A stretch of 64,000 nucleotides of DNA. Origin: Deroplatys truncata (taxonomy: Eukaryota; Arthropoda; Insecta; Mantodea; Mantidae). Under the pieces are notes generated by a model that worked only from the letters and a program-made list of their open reading frames with translations, searched no databases and was not told the origin of the DNA. Of the stretch, positions 1-10,844 are shown piece after piece. Numbering within the stretch: the first letter of the stretch is position 1; every line of letters begins with the position of its first letter. The translations under genes and the position numbers were made by a program. The stretch spans positions 224,137,152 through 224,201,151 of the forward strand of contig CM060981.1 in assembly GCA_030765065.1 (NCBI GenBank), read 5' to 3'.

Positions 1-62
1 CGAACCCAGGACTTCCCGAATGCGAGCCTCACACGTTACAGCGGAGCCATCTCGCTCGGTAA
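1..62 (-). repeat. tRNA-derived SINE head, cut by window edge
   Basis: Read on the minus strand this is a tRNA-like stretch. It opens with GAGATGGCTCCGCTG, in the place of a D-arm and box A, and runs to TCCTGGGTTCG, which resembles pol III box B. The window edge cuts off the body. It is most likely the promoter head of a SINE; a degraded tRNA gene is the alternative. Confidence 0.5.
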
Positions 63-129
63 AGTAACGTGCTTAGAAGAATAACTTTTAATATGAATAT
101 TATAACAGACATGTGCAAGTATGTCTTTG

Positions 130-166
130 GTAAAGTAAGTCATGCAAATGTATCATTTCAGATTTT
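130..166 (-). repeat. alpha/beta element, 5' end fragment of alpha
   Basis: The sequence from GTAAAGTAAGTCATG to TTTCAG resembles the alpha terminus (GTAGAGAAAGTCATGTGAGTG ... CATCAGAT in this orientation). It abuts the next old copy. It is probably the remnant of a separate insertion. Confidence 0.5.
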
Positions 167-1227
167 TACGTTCTCTACCATTTACCTACCTATTGCATGT
201 AGAGGAAGTATTGTATTCTATCCATAAATACGATACCGAAATCTCACCGTAAATACAGGTTTTCAGACTCCCTGAATATAAGAAAAGAAAAAGAGGCATG
301 TTTAGAAAAAGGTTCGCGCCTGAGTGTGTGCCTTTTAAACAGCATAATTCAAAAACGAAAAGTCCGATAAATACTAAACTTGGTAGTTAAGTTCGATATC
401 TTCCCAAGATGCGACACGAATATTTTCAAGAAAATCACCTCACCCTCAACTTCCCTTTACATGGAAGTGTTTTTGAAATATTTAATTTTGTAAAAAATGG
501 CTAACGATTTTGATTAAAATAGCATGTATCAAAGATATTTCATGTGAAATAAAATGTATATCCTGAAGAGGATTTTGTTAAGCCCTCTTCATTCAGTAGA
601 TCTAGTATAATCTTGTATAACTGGTAAACGTTAAGCGATAAGAAAAAAAGTAATGCACAACAAATGTAGCTATCCTTAAAACACACAATTTATTTTACAT
701 AACCTTTTTGTGGCTTCAATCATTTACGAGATATACGTCATTAATGGTTCGAACTGTTAAATATTTTAGCTTTAAAAGTAAACATTCGACTGTCGAAATT
801 GTTATTTCTCGCGACTGCATGGAAAGAGTATATAGGGTGGACCATATAAGTTGAGACTGTACAATAACAATTTGATATATTTTTAAATGGGAACCTACAA
901 TTAGGGTCAATTTACATATCAGCATAATATCAAGCAACTTTTATTACAGACGTTTCTTTCTACAACGCTTAGTTTTGGAGATACTGTACAGTCTCAACTT
1001 AAACGGTGCCCCTGTATAAGGCCAGCATATAGTATCCAGTTTAAAAACATTTGACTATCGCTATTCTCTTTGCATTTATAACAAAATGCGTAATGTAGCT
1101 ATTTCTGCAAAGGTTTATCTCGATTAAAACGAAGAAGACAGAAAATTAAGCTTTGGTAAGTTAAGTTTTATGCCCATTAATAAATGATACAGGGTAGACA
1201 AAGTCATGTGAATGTACCTTATCAGAT
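167..1227 (-). repeat. alpha/beta element, old subfamily, split by a MITE
   Basis: This near full-length old-subfamily copy starts at TTCTCTACC with a degraded left end. It passes the conserved blocks GTATTGTATTC, GATACCGAAATCTCACCG, AACGATTTTGATTAAAATA and TAACTGGTAAACG, and ends ATCAGAT. A 182-bp TA-flanked MITE interrupts it at 833-1014. Divergence from the young consensus is high throughout. Confidence 0.85.
833..1014. mobile_element. TA-flanked MITE (Tc1/mariner type), internally deleted
   Basis: The ends are imperfect inverted repeats: GGGTGGACCATATAAGTTGA at the left and, on the other strand at the right, GGGGCACCGTTTAAGTTGA. Both continue into GAGACTGTACA. TA or TATA lies on both sides, as expected for Tc1/mariner-type insertion. 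The left arm is mostly deleted compared with the copies at 44762 and 60681. It carries no coding capacity. Confidence 0.75.
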
Positions 1228-1585
1228 TTTATTTATTTGATGACTACAGATGATCCCATTCTTTGCCGAATGCTGACTAGAGAATGAATGGATTTGGCTG
1301 TTACTTCTTCCCAATGGGAACGTGAACAAGTCTTGGAGTTCACTTTAAGATGCTCCTAAGCTCAGGCGAAAACGGTCCCACTTCCTTTGTGAAATTACGT
1401 GAGTACAACGACCGCCCAGGAAGGTAAATATTGGCACGTTATGGCCTCTAAGACATGAATGAAATGTCGTGTAGCAATGTCGGCATTCCATCAGGTAATA
1501 GAGCTGCATAGGGAGTGGTTAACGTCGTGGCATCGGGGCTTTCTAGCCTACCAATATTGTCCGAACACACGTTTATGGTAATAAA
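1228..1585. other. non-repetitive stretch, nothing recognised
   Basis: There is no copy of the repeat families, no RNA gene and no convincing reading frame. It probably lies inside the csw intron. Confidence 0.4.
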
Positions 1586-1716
1586 AATCTTAATATTCAC
1601 ATGACTTTCTCTACCACGTACCTAGTAGGTAGAGAAGGTATTGCATTCCACTCAAAAATTCGATATGGAGATTATACAGAAATAAACGTTTGAGGCCCCT
1701 GAATAAAAAAAAATAT
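1586..1716. repeat. chimeric alpha/beta fragment fused at the shared 11-bp motif
   Basis: The first ~25 bases are an alpha start in plus orientation (AATATTCACATGACTTTCTCTAC). Without a break it becomes a beta end in minus orientation (ACTTTCTCTACCACGTACCTAG), through GATATGGAG to CCTGAATAAAAA. The fusion point is ACTTTCTCTAC, which occurs at one end and inverted at the other end of the element. Confidence 0.7.
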
Positions 1717-2017
1717 ATCTGATGTATTACACTCACATGACTTTCTCTACTCTTGTACAAACTATTTTTACAAACTCTTATTCTTCATCTATTTCATATT
1801 AATCGAGATAAACATTTGCAGAAACTATCTTTTGACATGCAAAGAGAATTACATTTTACACATAGCGCCCAGTTCAGAAAATATTTGACTATCGCTTAAG
1901 GCGTATTATGTTCCCCTTGTTTTGTATTTGCAAGGGCAATATAAGCACAAACATATCTCTCAAGACCTGGTTGCTATGTGCAGCATTCCATTCTCCTTGC
2001 ATATCCAAGACAAAAGA
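1717..2017 (+). repeat. lone alpha half of alpha/beta element
   Basis: It starts ATCTGATGTATTACACTCAC and ends at ATATCCAAGACAAAAG, the A-rich linker. A second alpha follows directly, so this half ends at the internal A-run with no beta attached. Confidence 0.85.
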
Positions 2018-2888
2018 ATCTGATGTTACACTCACATGACTTTCTCTACTCTTGTACAAACTATTTATACAAACGCTTATTCTCCATCTACTTCATGTTA
2101 ATCGAGATAAACATTTGCAGAGTCTATCTTATTGCTAATTTTCTTGTAGATGTAAGGGGAATATATATTTACAAGGGCAATTTGGAAATACAGTAGCCTT
2201 TAAGCACATACATATCTCTTAATAGCTGGTTGCTATGTGCAGCACCATTCTGTTTGCCACAGATTAATACTCTTTGCACATCAAGACAAAAAAACGAATA
2301 ACGAATTTCCATTTGAGAAAATAAGTATTGAAAAATTTAAGGGAATAACAAGCAATATCTCGAAAATGGTTCACTCAACAAAAAAATGTATATGACATAA
2401 ATTGTGTATTTTAACTCGATCTACATTTTTTGTAGTAAACCTTCGTCTATCTCTTATGGTTTACCAGATATGCAAAAGTCGTTCACAATGAAAAATACTT
2501 TTGGAGACATTCCCAGGAAATTCAATATGCATTTTATTTGCCATGAAAATATTTTAAACATATGATATTTTAATCAAAATCGTTAGAGCCATTTTTGAGA
2601 AAATTAAAATTTTCGAAAAATGTTCCATGCAAAGGGTAATCTGGGGTGGGGGATTTTCTTTAAAACCTTCGTGTCGCATCTCTGGAAGATACTGAACCTA
2701 AATACCAAGTTTAGTGTTTATCCGACGCTCCGACGCACCCACCCACACACACGGACATGTTTCCAAAAGTGCTTTTTTTGGATTCAGGGGGTCTTAAAAC
2801 ATATATTTCCGGTGAAATCTCGGTATCGAATTTTTGGATGGAATACAATACTTCCCCTACTTACCTTACGTAGTAGAGAAAGTAAAAA
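2018..2888 (+). repeat. alpha/beta element, full length
   Basis: Alpha starts at 2018. The linker near 2288-2295 leads into beta (GAATAACGAATTTCC), which ends GTAGTAGAGAAAGTAAAAA at 2888. The internal slot holds a short CA run near 2735-2752. It lies back to back with an inverted old copy that begins at 2889. Confidence 0.9.
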
Positions 2889-3530
2889 CATATTTAGAAA
2901 AAGGCCCGAATGTGTACGTGTGAGAGTCTATGAATAGCATAACTCAAAAACGAAAAGTCGGATCAACGCAAAACTTGGTATTTAAGTATTTTTCAAAGAT
3001 GTGACACGAAGATTTTTCAATAAAACCTCGCTACCCAAAACTACATTTTATGTGGAACATTTTTGAAATTTTTATTTTCTCAAAAACGTCTGTAACGATC
3101 TTGATTAAAGTACTATACGTTTAAGATATTTATATGACAAAATGGACATCTTGAATTTCCCGGGAATAGCATTTTAACTCTTCTTCACTGGAAATAAATT
3201 TTGTATAACTGGCAAACATTGATAGACAAAAACTACACAAAAAGCCTCTTTAAAACACACTATTTATTTCCTATATTGGAGGGGCATTATTGTTTTGAAT
3301 TTTTTGATACTTTTGTCATTTTTAAATGCTGTCGCTACGCAGTTGTTTCTCACGATGTCATGGAAAAAGTACGGAATTTTAAGGCCAAGATATAGCGATG
3401 CGTTTCAGAATATTTGACTGTCGAGTCTCCTGTATCTTCTTAGTGCTTACAACAATGTGTAATTAAATCAATTCTGCAAACGTTTATATCGATTAACCTA
3501 CGGTAGATAGGAAAATAACATTTTTGTAAC
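2889..3530 (-). repeat. alpha/beta element, old subfamily, truncated
   Basis: Recognised by AACTCAAAAACGAAAAGTCGG, CGTAACGATC-like and TAACTGGCAAACATT blocks. It lacks the first ~130 bases of the usual beta end and most of the alpha terminus. It forms an inverted pair with 2018-2888. Confidence 0.8.
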
Positions 3531-3544
3531 AATCTACTGCAGAA

Positions 3545-4392
3545 CAGATTTTTTTAAATATAGTTTCTACAAACTATTCTTACGAAGTTTATTTTTCAGG
3601 TACTTCATTTAATCCAGACACACCTTACCAGAAAGTTTCATTAGACCATTTCGTTCTGGGTACAAGGGGATAGAGAAAAGCGGATAGTGATACGTTTAGA
3701 AGCGACTCGGTACCTATATATGCTGGGTTTGAAATTCCATTATCTTTCCATGACATCGCGAGAAACAACTGAATATCGACAGCACTTTAAACAAAATTAC
3801 AAAGTATTGTACAATTCAAACAAATATTAATGGATATATCTGAAAAAATTTTTATGAATAAAAGCTATTCGAAATAATTGTATGCTTTAAAGCGATCTGC
3901 ATTTTTTGTGCAATACATTTTCGTCTATCTCTTATGGTTTACCCGTTATGCAAGATTATACAAAAGTTCCTTCGGATTGAAGGGACTTCACAGACTATTT
4001 TCGAAAATTTCAGATATACATTTTACCTTCGCATAATTATCCTAAATGGAGAATATTTTTATTCAAAATCGTTACCCATTTTTTGAGAAAATAAAAAAAT
4101 CTAAACCTTTTTCATGTACAAGGTACTTTGGGTGGGAACTTTTCCTGAAAATCTTCGTGTCTTATCTTTGGAAAGCATTGAATTCAAATACCAAGTTTGG
4201 TATTTATCTGACGGTTCGTTTTTGAGTTAATTATTTACACAGACACGCGCGCGGAGATTTTTCTAAAAATCCTTTTGGGGGTATTCAGGCCTCAAAACGT
4301 GTATTTCTGGTGAAATCTGGATAGCGAGCTTTAGGATGGAATGCAGTACTTTCTCTACTTACTATAGGTAAGCAATGGAGAAAGAAAAAGCA
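3545..4392 (+). repeat. alpha/beta element, old subfamily
   Basis: Diagnostic old-subfamily blocks are present: CATGACATCGCGAGAAACAACTGAA, TTACCCGTTATGCAAGATTATAC, and the end TTACTATAGGTAAGCAATGGAGAAAG. The microsatellite slot has only ACACAGACACGCGCGCGG. Confidence 0.85.
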
Positions 4393-4439
4393 GTCTAAAA
4401 CTGAACACAATTGTTAGTCTGCGAGTCCCTAACAAAGAC

Positions 4440-4770
4440 GCCTTAATGTTTTCTACCAAAGATGAGGCTTTTCACTTGAAACCAGCCAATACCACCCTTC
4501 CCTGTATTCTATTTACGTCTTCGCCTATGTACTATACGGAACGTTTATCTTAATATTGTCTCTTGCAAGTATCCTCTTCCGCCCCAAACGATCACCCATT
4601 CATTTCCTTCCAGTGTATCTCTTAAAAAGTTGTTTCTTTTGATTGGATGTCTCAATTTATTTTCCTCTTCATAACCAGTTTCAGGATTGCACTTTCTTGC
4701 CCATTGTTTCAAAACAGCTTCATTAATGCCCGTCTAGTTCCCACGCTCCATTCTTCGCCAGACACAGGTT
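4440..4770 (-). pseudogene. LINE-B 3' part: reverse-transcriptase C-terminus relic
   Basis: On the minus strand, just after the jockey element, the peptide CVWRRMERG and, further on, NEAVL, NFLRDTLEGN and WGGRGY follow the order of the C-terminal tail of insect endonuclease/reverse-transcriptase LINEs (…VWRRMERV…NEAVL…LLKDALEG…GRR…). Stops and shifts break it. The matching upstream piece is at 7366-7560. The two halves are separated by the inserted jockey-type element. The clade cannot be assigned from this fragment. Confidence 0.7.
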
Positions 4771-7365
4771 CTTATATTTTTTATTTATTATGAATTGGAT
4801 CACCACAAACAAGTGATATACAGATCCGGAAGCAAAGACAGTAAATAACAACAATATAACTAATAACAAGATCGTAGGTCAACCACATAAGGACCCCTGG
4901 AACTAAGCAATATCAGATAAAAGCACAGGTCATTGTCGCACTAAGGATCTTCTTGTTCTGAAGGGCTGTCGGAAGAGAGCAGACTGTCCTTTGGGAGAGG
5001 ACTCCTGATCCGAGGAACTCCAACAGTTCTTCTAAGGATAAATGCACTGTGTCGCAAAAAGCTGAAGCGATGATAAAATAGGCCTGAAAACGAACAATAT
5101 ATTCAGACATGGTACTGAATCCAAGTCCACGATGCAACTGAGTGTTGCGACATACCAAGGGGAATTCAACATGAGTCGTAAAACTTTATTTCGAAACACC
5201 TGCAGCCGATGAATCTTGAACGCAGCAGCTGCACTCCAAATTGGACAGACATATGTAATGGACGAAGAAAAGGCATACCGACGAGAACTACCTATACTGT
5301 ACCTGCAGGGATGATTTGCGGTTGAGAACAGGGTACAGTTTGCCAAGTTTAATGTGAAATTGATATGAGAATACCAGGTCAAGCCACGATCGAAATGTAC
5401 ACCCAAGTATTTAATAGTGTCATCTGCAAGTTTCCAGGGTATGGCAACGGATACAAAATAACTGGATCAGTGGAACAATGTAAACTGAAACTCATAGTTT
5501 TTCACATTTTTGTGTTTTAAAACAATCCTTCAGCTTTAAATAAAAGATTCAAGAGTATTGAGGGGCTTCTGTAAGCCCTGGAATTGCAGTGTCAGGTCAT
5601 AATGTGTAAGAAAGACGGCTATGTCATCAGCGTACATTGCGACGTGAGCATGTGGTAAGTGCGGTATATCACTGGTAAATATATTGAATAACGCAGGAGC
5701 CAAAACGGAACTTTGAGGTACTCCAGAGATTGCCTGTCGCACTTAGGACGGACTAGAACCAATTCGTACCTGAAAAGTGCGATGTGAGAGGAAGCTTGCG
5801 ATAGAGATAATCCAGCAATCTAATGGCTCAAGTTTATACAGCAGATCTGTGTGTTACACTCGATAAAAGACTTGTTAGAAGTCAACAAATGCTGCAGCTG
5901 TGTGTTGTTTGACCTCAAAACCCCGTGCAATGACCTGGGTTAACCGTAACAGTTGAAGGTTTGTAGAATGGTATTGTTGTGGCGGTTTCACCGCATTTCA
6001 ATTATAAATTTGTTCAATCTGTTTTGGATAACTTGCTTGAAAAGAGTAGAGAACAGGCGATATTGGACGATAACTAGAAGGCAGAGACCGAGAGTCCTGG
6101 TTTGGGAAGAACAATAACCTCAGCTTGTTTCCAGGAGCGAGGAAGCAGCATTAAAGAGAGATGTTAAACAGACAATAGCCTTTGAGGTAATGCTTGAGGA
6201 CAATATTAGGAATAATGTTGAGTCCAGGAGTATTTTTGATGGGAAGGTTGTGAAGAAGCCAGAGCAGTTACGGGCTCGAAGTGCAGCGAATTTGTTCGGG
6301 AACTGTCGAAAAAATGGCGATCGCAGTTTCAATTTCTTGAGTAAATTCAGCGTTGACTAAGGGATTGGATGTGAATGTATTTTGAAAAAACATATGAGTA
6401 AACCTAGATTTTGCAGCCTCATGTTTAAGCAGACGAACCTGGAACTTCAATGGTGGCATCGTAATAGGTCCTCGAAGCACTCGTTTCGTTTTCTTCCAAA
6501 GAGAGCTATCTTCGGGAGAAAGGTTTGACAGGTGGCATTGATACGCTGATTAACGTTGTTCATCCAAACCTTCGCGAGTATGTCGAATTAATTGGATTAA
6601 TCGTAGTCTCATTTCCGCATTTTATGTTTGGTCTTTTAAGAGTGCTATGATACGCTAGGGAAGTGAGATGTTGTGTAGTGCTGAAAACCAGGCATATTGC
6701 TAGAAGCAGTTACCAAAGTACGTTAAGATGTCGTGAAATGCATGATGCAGGACATCAGAAGAAGTGTGCAGACGATAGGCAGCTGGTAGTTCAAGGTCCA
6801 GCCACCGTTGAAAACAAAAGCCCAGTTTCCGCTCTGGAATAAGACGAGGGGGAAACAACGTGCTTGGTATACCTTAGTAAAAGTTGGAAATGATCAGAAT
6901 CCATCTCAGCAACCGAGTACATATAAATATTGACTAATGTTCTTCAGAAGCATTACATCTAAAATGCCTGGTAAGTTGGCAGGATTGTAAGAATAACAGG
7001 TAGGATGCACTGGAACTAAAATAAGTATTGCACTCCAGTCAGCTCAGAGAGAAGACGTGTTCCTGACAGCCCCAGTGGACATGCTTGATACTTAAGTCAC
7101 CAAACAACATTACAGGAGATGGGACAGAAAACAGAAGCTGCAGGTCTTACTCATCTAAGGAATGAAGGGTGGCCTAGCTGCAATAATGAGCATCTCTGAA
7201 TAGTTGCATTGGGTAGTTTAAATCCGCAGGCCTCAAAGTTGGTCAGATATGTACTATAATGCACTAACTGGCGTTTGACAACAATGGTTACGTCTCCAGA
7301 AGCACATCGGGCGTTACGACCATATCCATAAACACGGTAACCTGGAGAGTGAATTTTTTCCTCAT
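4771..7365 (-). mobile_element. jockey-type non-LTR retrotransposon, 5'-truncated and decayed
   Basis: The minus strand carries, in order, part of an apurinic endonuclease domain (7151-7375: SPGYRVYGYGRNAR, then VTIVVKRQLVHY), a linker region (6268-6480), the reverse-transcriptase core (5536-5742: GVPQSSVLAPALFNIFTSDIP, then the polymerase motif YADD within AMYADDIAVF), and the C-terminal part (5032-5406: MGVHFDRGLTWYSHI). The 3' end near 4771 shows an AATAAA signal in AT-rich sequence. Frameshifts and stops separate the blocks, so it is dead. It begins inside the endonuclease domain, so about the first third of the element is missing, as is usual for incomplete reverse transcription. It sits inside the older LINE-B. 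Confidence 0.88.
5536..5742 (-). pseudogene. reverse transcriptase core fragment of the jockey-type element
   Basis: This is the most conserved block of the element above: the GVPQ motif followed 30 residues later by the catalytic YADD pair of aspartates. In intact jockey LINEs this enzyme copies element RNA into DNA at a nicked chromosomal site. The frame stays open for 68 codons, then is lost on both sides. The serine in GVPQSSVL replaces the usual glycine of GVPQGSVL. Confidence 0.9.
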
Positions 7366-7560
7366 ATGCTTCCAATTGTCTTTCTCACTTCGTCGCAAAG
7401 TCCAAGTATCTCCATTATCAATGCCCTTGCTCCACACAAAGTACTTCACCAATCTCTTCCTAATTTCTTTCTTCATGGGCCCGCAGAAGAACTTAATTTT
7501 TCAATTAAAAATTCCTTTTCCATTTCTATCTTCTGCCTGGCTTATAGACAACAGTCCATG
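7366..7560 (-). pseudogene. LINE-B 5' part, interrupted by the jockey element
   Basis: Minus-strand peptide FFCGPMKKEIRKRLVKYFVW, then DTWTLRRSEKDN, is the conserved segment that precedes (W/C)VWRRMER in many insect endonuclease/reverse-transcriptase LINEs. In another frame the last codons read LEAYE, and the jockey element begins at once. The continuation CVWRRMERG lies at about 4770. Together with 4440-4770 this shows that the jockey copy landed in an older LINE. Confidence 0.7.
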
Positions 7561-8694
7561 TTATTTCTACTGCAGTGCTGTAGCCAGGACTTACTTCCGG
7601 AAGAGGTTTAACGCAATTGCTTTCTCTAATCCGAGCGTCTGTGGGCATGAAACAACTTTCGAAACGTTACATGAACAGAGTCAAAATGTTATATATCTAT
7701 AGTTCGAGTAGCATTTTTTGAGACCTTTCAAATTTGGTTAAAATTGCTACAAACCTAAAGGCAATTCATAGGGTGAGGCTCCTAAAAATTTAATCGTTTT
7801 AGACGATTTACTGAATGTATGGAGTTGGAAATTTTGTTTTTACATTCACGAGTATGAGAGGCATTTGTCGATATATTATAAGTGTAAAAGATTTATTTTA
7901 GCGCAGGTTCACCATAAATCTAGCGCGTGAAGATACGGAGAAGCGCATACGTTGTATGATTCAAGCCTTCATGGCAGTTAGAATTTCCTTATTCGATTCG
8001 TCTTTTTATTCATCTCTACAAAAAGATGAGGAAAATTTTCAATCTGAGTTCTCTGAAATGATAAATTTTCACCAGATCTCTCAATTTTCCCTGATTTTCT
8101 TCAGGGAACAGTCCAACAGGAGTCACTTCTGTGTGGGATTTCCGGTTTAGCACACGACGTGGCTGTACCCACGTCCGTCTTGCTGTTCCACGAAGCAGGT
8201 TGTAAGGTACACTCCTCTACAAAACCATGCGGACGTGAGAAACTGCAGGAAAGTAACCCTTTCCAAGTGATTTGCTTGTACAGAACACGATGCATTACGT
8301 CTGTTACACTCAAAAGCAAGGGGAGGAAAGTTTGAAATGAAACAACCACACGACGTTTCTATTCAAGACATTTTCATTATTCACTGACACATAAATTTAT
8401 ATTTCTATCTACTTTCTATTAATGGTTTAAAATAATCGTCGGAAATGCTTCCAGTACAAATATAATTGTTGGTAGACATATGTATAAAGGATGGTGAAAC
8501 AAGAATCAACAGTTTAAAACGTAGACCGGTATAATTATGGCATTAACTCTCTGCGTTAAGGACGTAAAAACAGCCGCTTCAACATTGCAAAGTATAGTAC
8601 TTAAAAGAACGGAATCTTTTAATTATGATTATTATAGAAATAGTTAATGCACAAATATTTTAGTTGACAGTTTATTTGAACAACTATAATTTTT
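7561..8694. other. non-repetitive stretch, nothing recognised
   Basis: I see short open frames on both strands (for example 81-82 codons near 8101-8349) without recognisable motifs. No repeat copy was recognised. Probably intronic. Confidence 0.4.
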
Positions 8695-8797
8695 ACTTCT
8701 CTCTAGATATAGGTAGAGAATGTATTGCATTCTAACCAAAAAATCGATACCGAAATTTCACCCGAGATACATGTTTTGAGGCCCCTGAATAAAACAT
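8695..8797 (-). repeat. alpha/beta element, old beta-end fragment
   Basis: Contains CTCTCTAGATATAGGTAGAG, GATACCGAAATTTCACC and CATGTTTTGAGGCCCCTGAATAAAA, then stops at a T-run. Only ~100 bp of the beta end is present. Confidence 0.75.
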
Positions 8798-8801
8798 TTT
8801 T

Positions 8802-9652
8802 TTTTACTTTCTCTACTACGCATAGTAAGTAGGGGAAGTATTGTATTCCATCCAAAAATTCAATACCGAGATTTCACCGGAAATACATGTTTTAAGACAC
8901 CCTGAATCCAAAAAAAGCATTTTTGGAAACATGACCGTGATTGTGTCTGTGTGTGTGTGTCTGTCTGTGAACAGCATAACTCAGAAACGAACAGTCGCAT
9001 AAACACCAAACTTGGTATTTAGGTTCAGTATCTTCCACAGATGCGACACGAAGCTTTTCAAGAAAATTTCCCCACCCCAGATTACCCTTTACATGGAATA
9101 TTTTTCGAAAAGTTTAATTTTCTCAAAAATGGCTATAACGATTTTGATTAAAATATCATATGTTTAAGATATTTTTATGACAAATAAAATGTATCTCTTG
9201 AATTTCCTGGGAATGTCTCCAAAAGTATTCTTCATTGTGAACGACTTTTGCGTAACTGGTAAACCATAAGAGATAGACAGAATTTTACTACACAAAAAAA
9301 TGTAGAACGCGCTAAAATACACAATTTATGTCATATACATTTTTTTGTTGTTGAGTGGTTCAGTTTGCTCAATACTGCGCCATTCTTTCCAAGTCCTGTA
9401 GATTTTCAGTTGTTTCTCGCGAGGAGATGAAAGGATGTGAAATTTTAAAGTCAGCGCATGGCGTTCTTAAACATTTGACTATCGCTGTTCTGTTTGTATC
9501 TGTAACGAAATGTGTAGTGTAACTATTTCTGCAAAGGCTTATCTCGATTAAAGTGATGTAAATAGAAAATAAGATTTCATAAGAATAGTTTGTAAAGGCA
9601 CTAATAAACGTTAGAGGGTAAAGAAAGTTCTGTGAATGTAACATATCATTCC
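8802..9652 (-). repeat. hybrid alpha/beta element: young beta, old alpha
   Basis: The beta end (TTTACTTTCTCTACTACG) through TTTTTTTGTTGTTGAGTGG matches the young subfamily closely. The remainder (TTTCAGTTGTTTCTCGCGA, CTATCGCTGTTCTGTTTG, GAGGGTAAAGAAAG) is the old subfamily's alpha. Recombination between subfamilies, or mosaic source copies, would explain this. Confidence 0.8.
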
Positions 9653-9692
9653 GACGCTTACAGCTTTCTAATGTGTAACATTCAATAAAAAA

Positions 9693-10336
9693 ATCTGATG
9701 TGTTACACTCACATGACTTTCTCTACTCTTGTACAAACTATTTTTACAAACGCTTATTCTCCATATGCTTCATGTTAATAGATGTTAATTTTATTGTTAA
9801 TTTTCTTGCAGATGCAAGGGGAATTGGTAGGCTTTAAGCGATATTCCATTCTCTTTGCATTACCAGGACAAAAAAAAATGAATAACAAATTTGAGAAAAA
9901 GTATAAGCATTGGAAAATTTAAGGGAATAACAAGCAATATCTCGGAAATGGTTCACTCAACAACAAAAATGCATATGACATAAATTGTGTATTTTAACGC
10001 GATCCACATTTTTTGTGTCGTGAAATTTTGTCTATCTCTTATGGTTTACCAGTTATGCAAAAGTCATTCACAATGAAGAATACTTTTGGAGACATTCCCA
10101 GAAAATTCGAGATATAAATTTCATTTGTCATGAAAATATCTTAAACATATGATATTTTAATCAAAATCGTTAGAGCCATTTTTGAGAAAATTAAAATTTT
10201 CGAAAAATCTTCCATGTAAAGGGTAATCTGGGGTGGGGGAATTTTCTTGAAAACCTTCGTGTCGCATCCTTGGAAGATACTGAACCTAAGTACCAAGTTT
10301 GGTGTTTATCCGACTGTTAGTTTCTGAGTTTAGCTG

Positions 10337-10392
<56 letters not shown>

Positions 10393-10523
10393 CATGTTTC
10401 TAAAATGCGTATTTTGGATTCAGGGGGTCTCAAAACATGTATTTCCGGTGAAATCTCGGTATCGAATTTTTGGGTGGAATACAATACTTCCCCACTTACT
10501 ATACGCAGTGGAGAAAGTAAAAA
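9693..10523 (+). repeat. alpha/beta element, young, full length
   Basis: Alpha starts at 9693. The linker ACAAAAAAAAATGAATAACAA joins beta, which ends GTGGAGAAAGTAAAAA. It holds the longest uninterrupted CA run of the family, at 10339-10389. Confidence 0.92.
10339..10389 (+). repeat. (CA)n microsatellite, ~25 units
   Basis: Uninterrupted CA dinucleotides lie in the element's microsatellite slot between GCTGTT and CGGACATG. Confidence 0.97.
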
Positions 10524-10694
10524 TGAAGACGACTTCATGCATATATACCTTACAAATGCCAATATTTCAAAAGTCTGATATGTCAATAAAAATCACTAGA
10601 AACATTTTCCAGGTTAGGAGGTTGTTTGTTATACGCAGAGTTCAGTAAAAATGTTTGTCCTCAAAAGATGCCCCACTTGTTACCTATCTGCTTT
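10524..10694. other. short non-repetitive stretch
   Basis: Nothing recognised between two repeat copies. Confidence 0.4.
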
Positions 10695-10842
10695 TGAATT
10701 TTGAGCTGCCGTACTTTCTCCAACGCGCGATTCTCCAAAAGTGTTTTGAGGGTCCATGAGGAACCTCAAAACGTGAGTTTTAGTTGGCATCACGTATTTT
10801 TTGGTCGCATGCAATACTATTTCTACAAAGCAAAAATAGTAA
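10695..10842 (+). repeat. alpha/beta element, degraded old beta-end fragment
   Basis: CCAAAAGTGTTTTGAGGGTCC, CCTCAAAACGTGAGTTTTAG and TGCAATACTATTTCTAC follow the order of the beta end, with heavy divergence. Confidence 0.6.
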
Positions 10843-10844
10843 AA

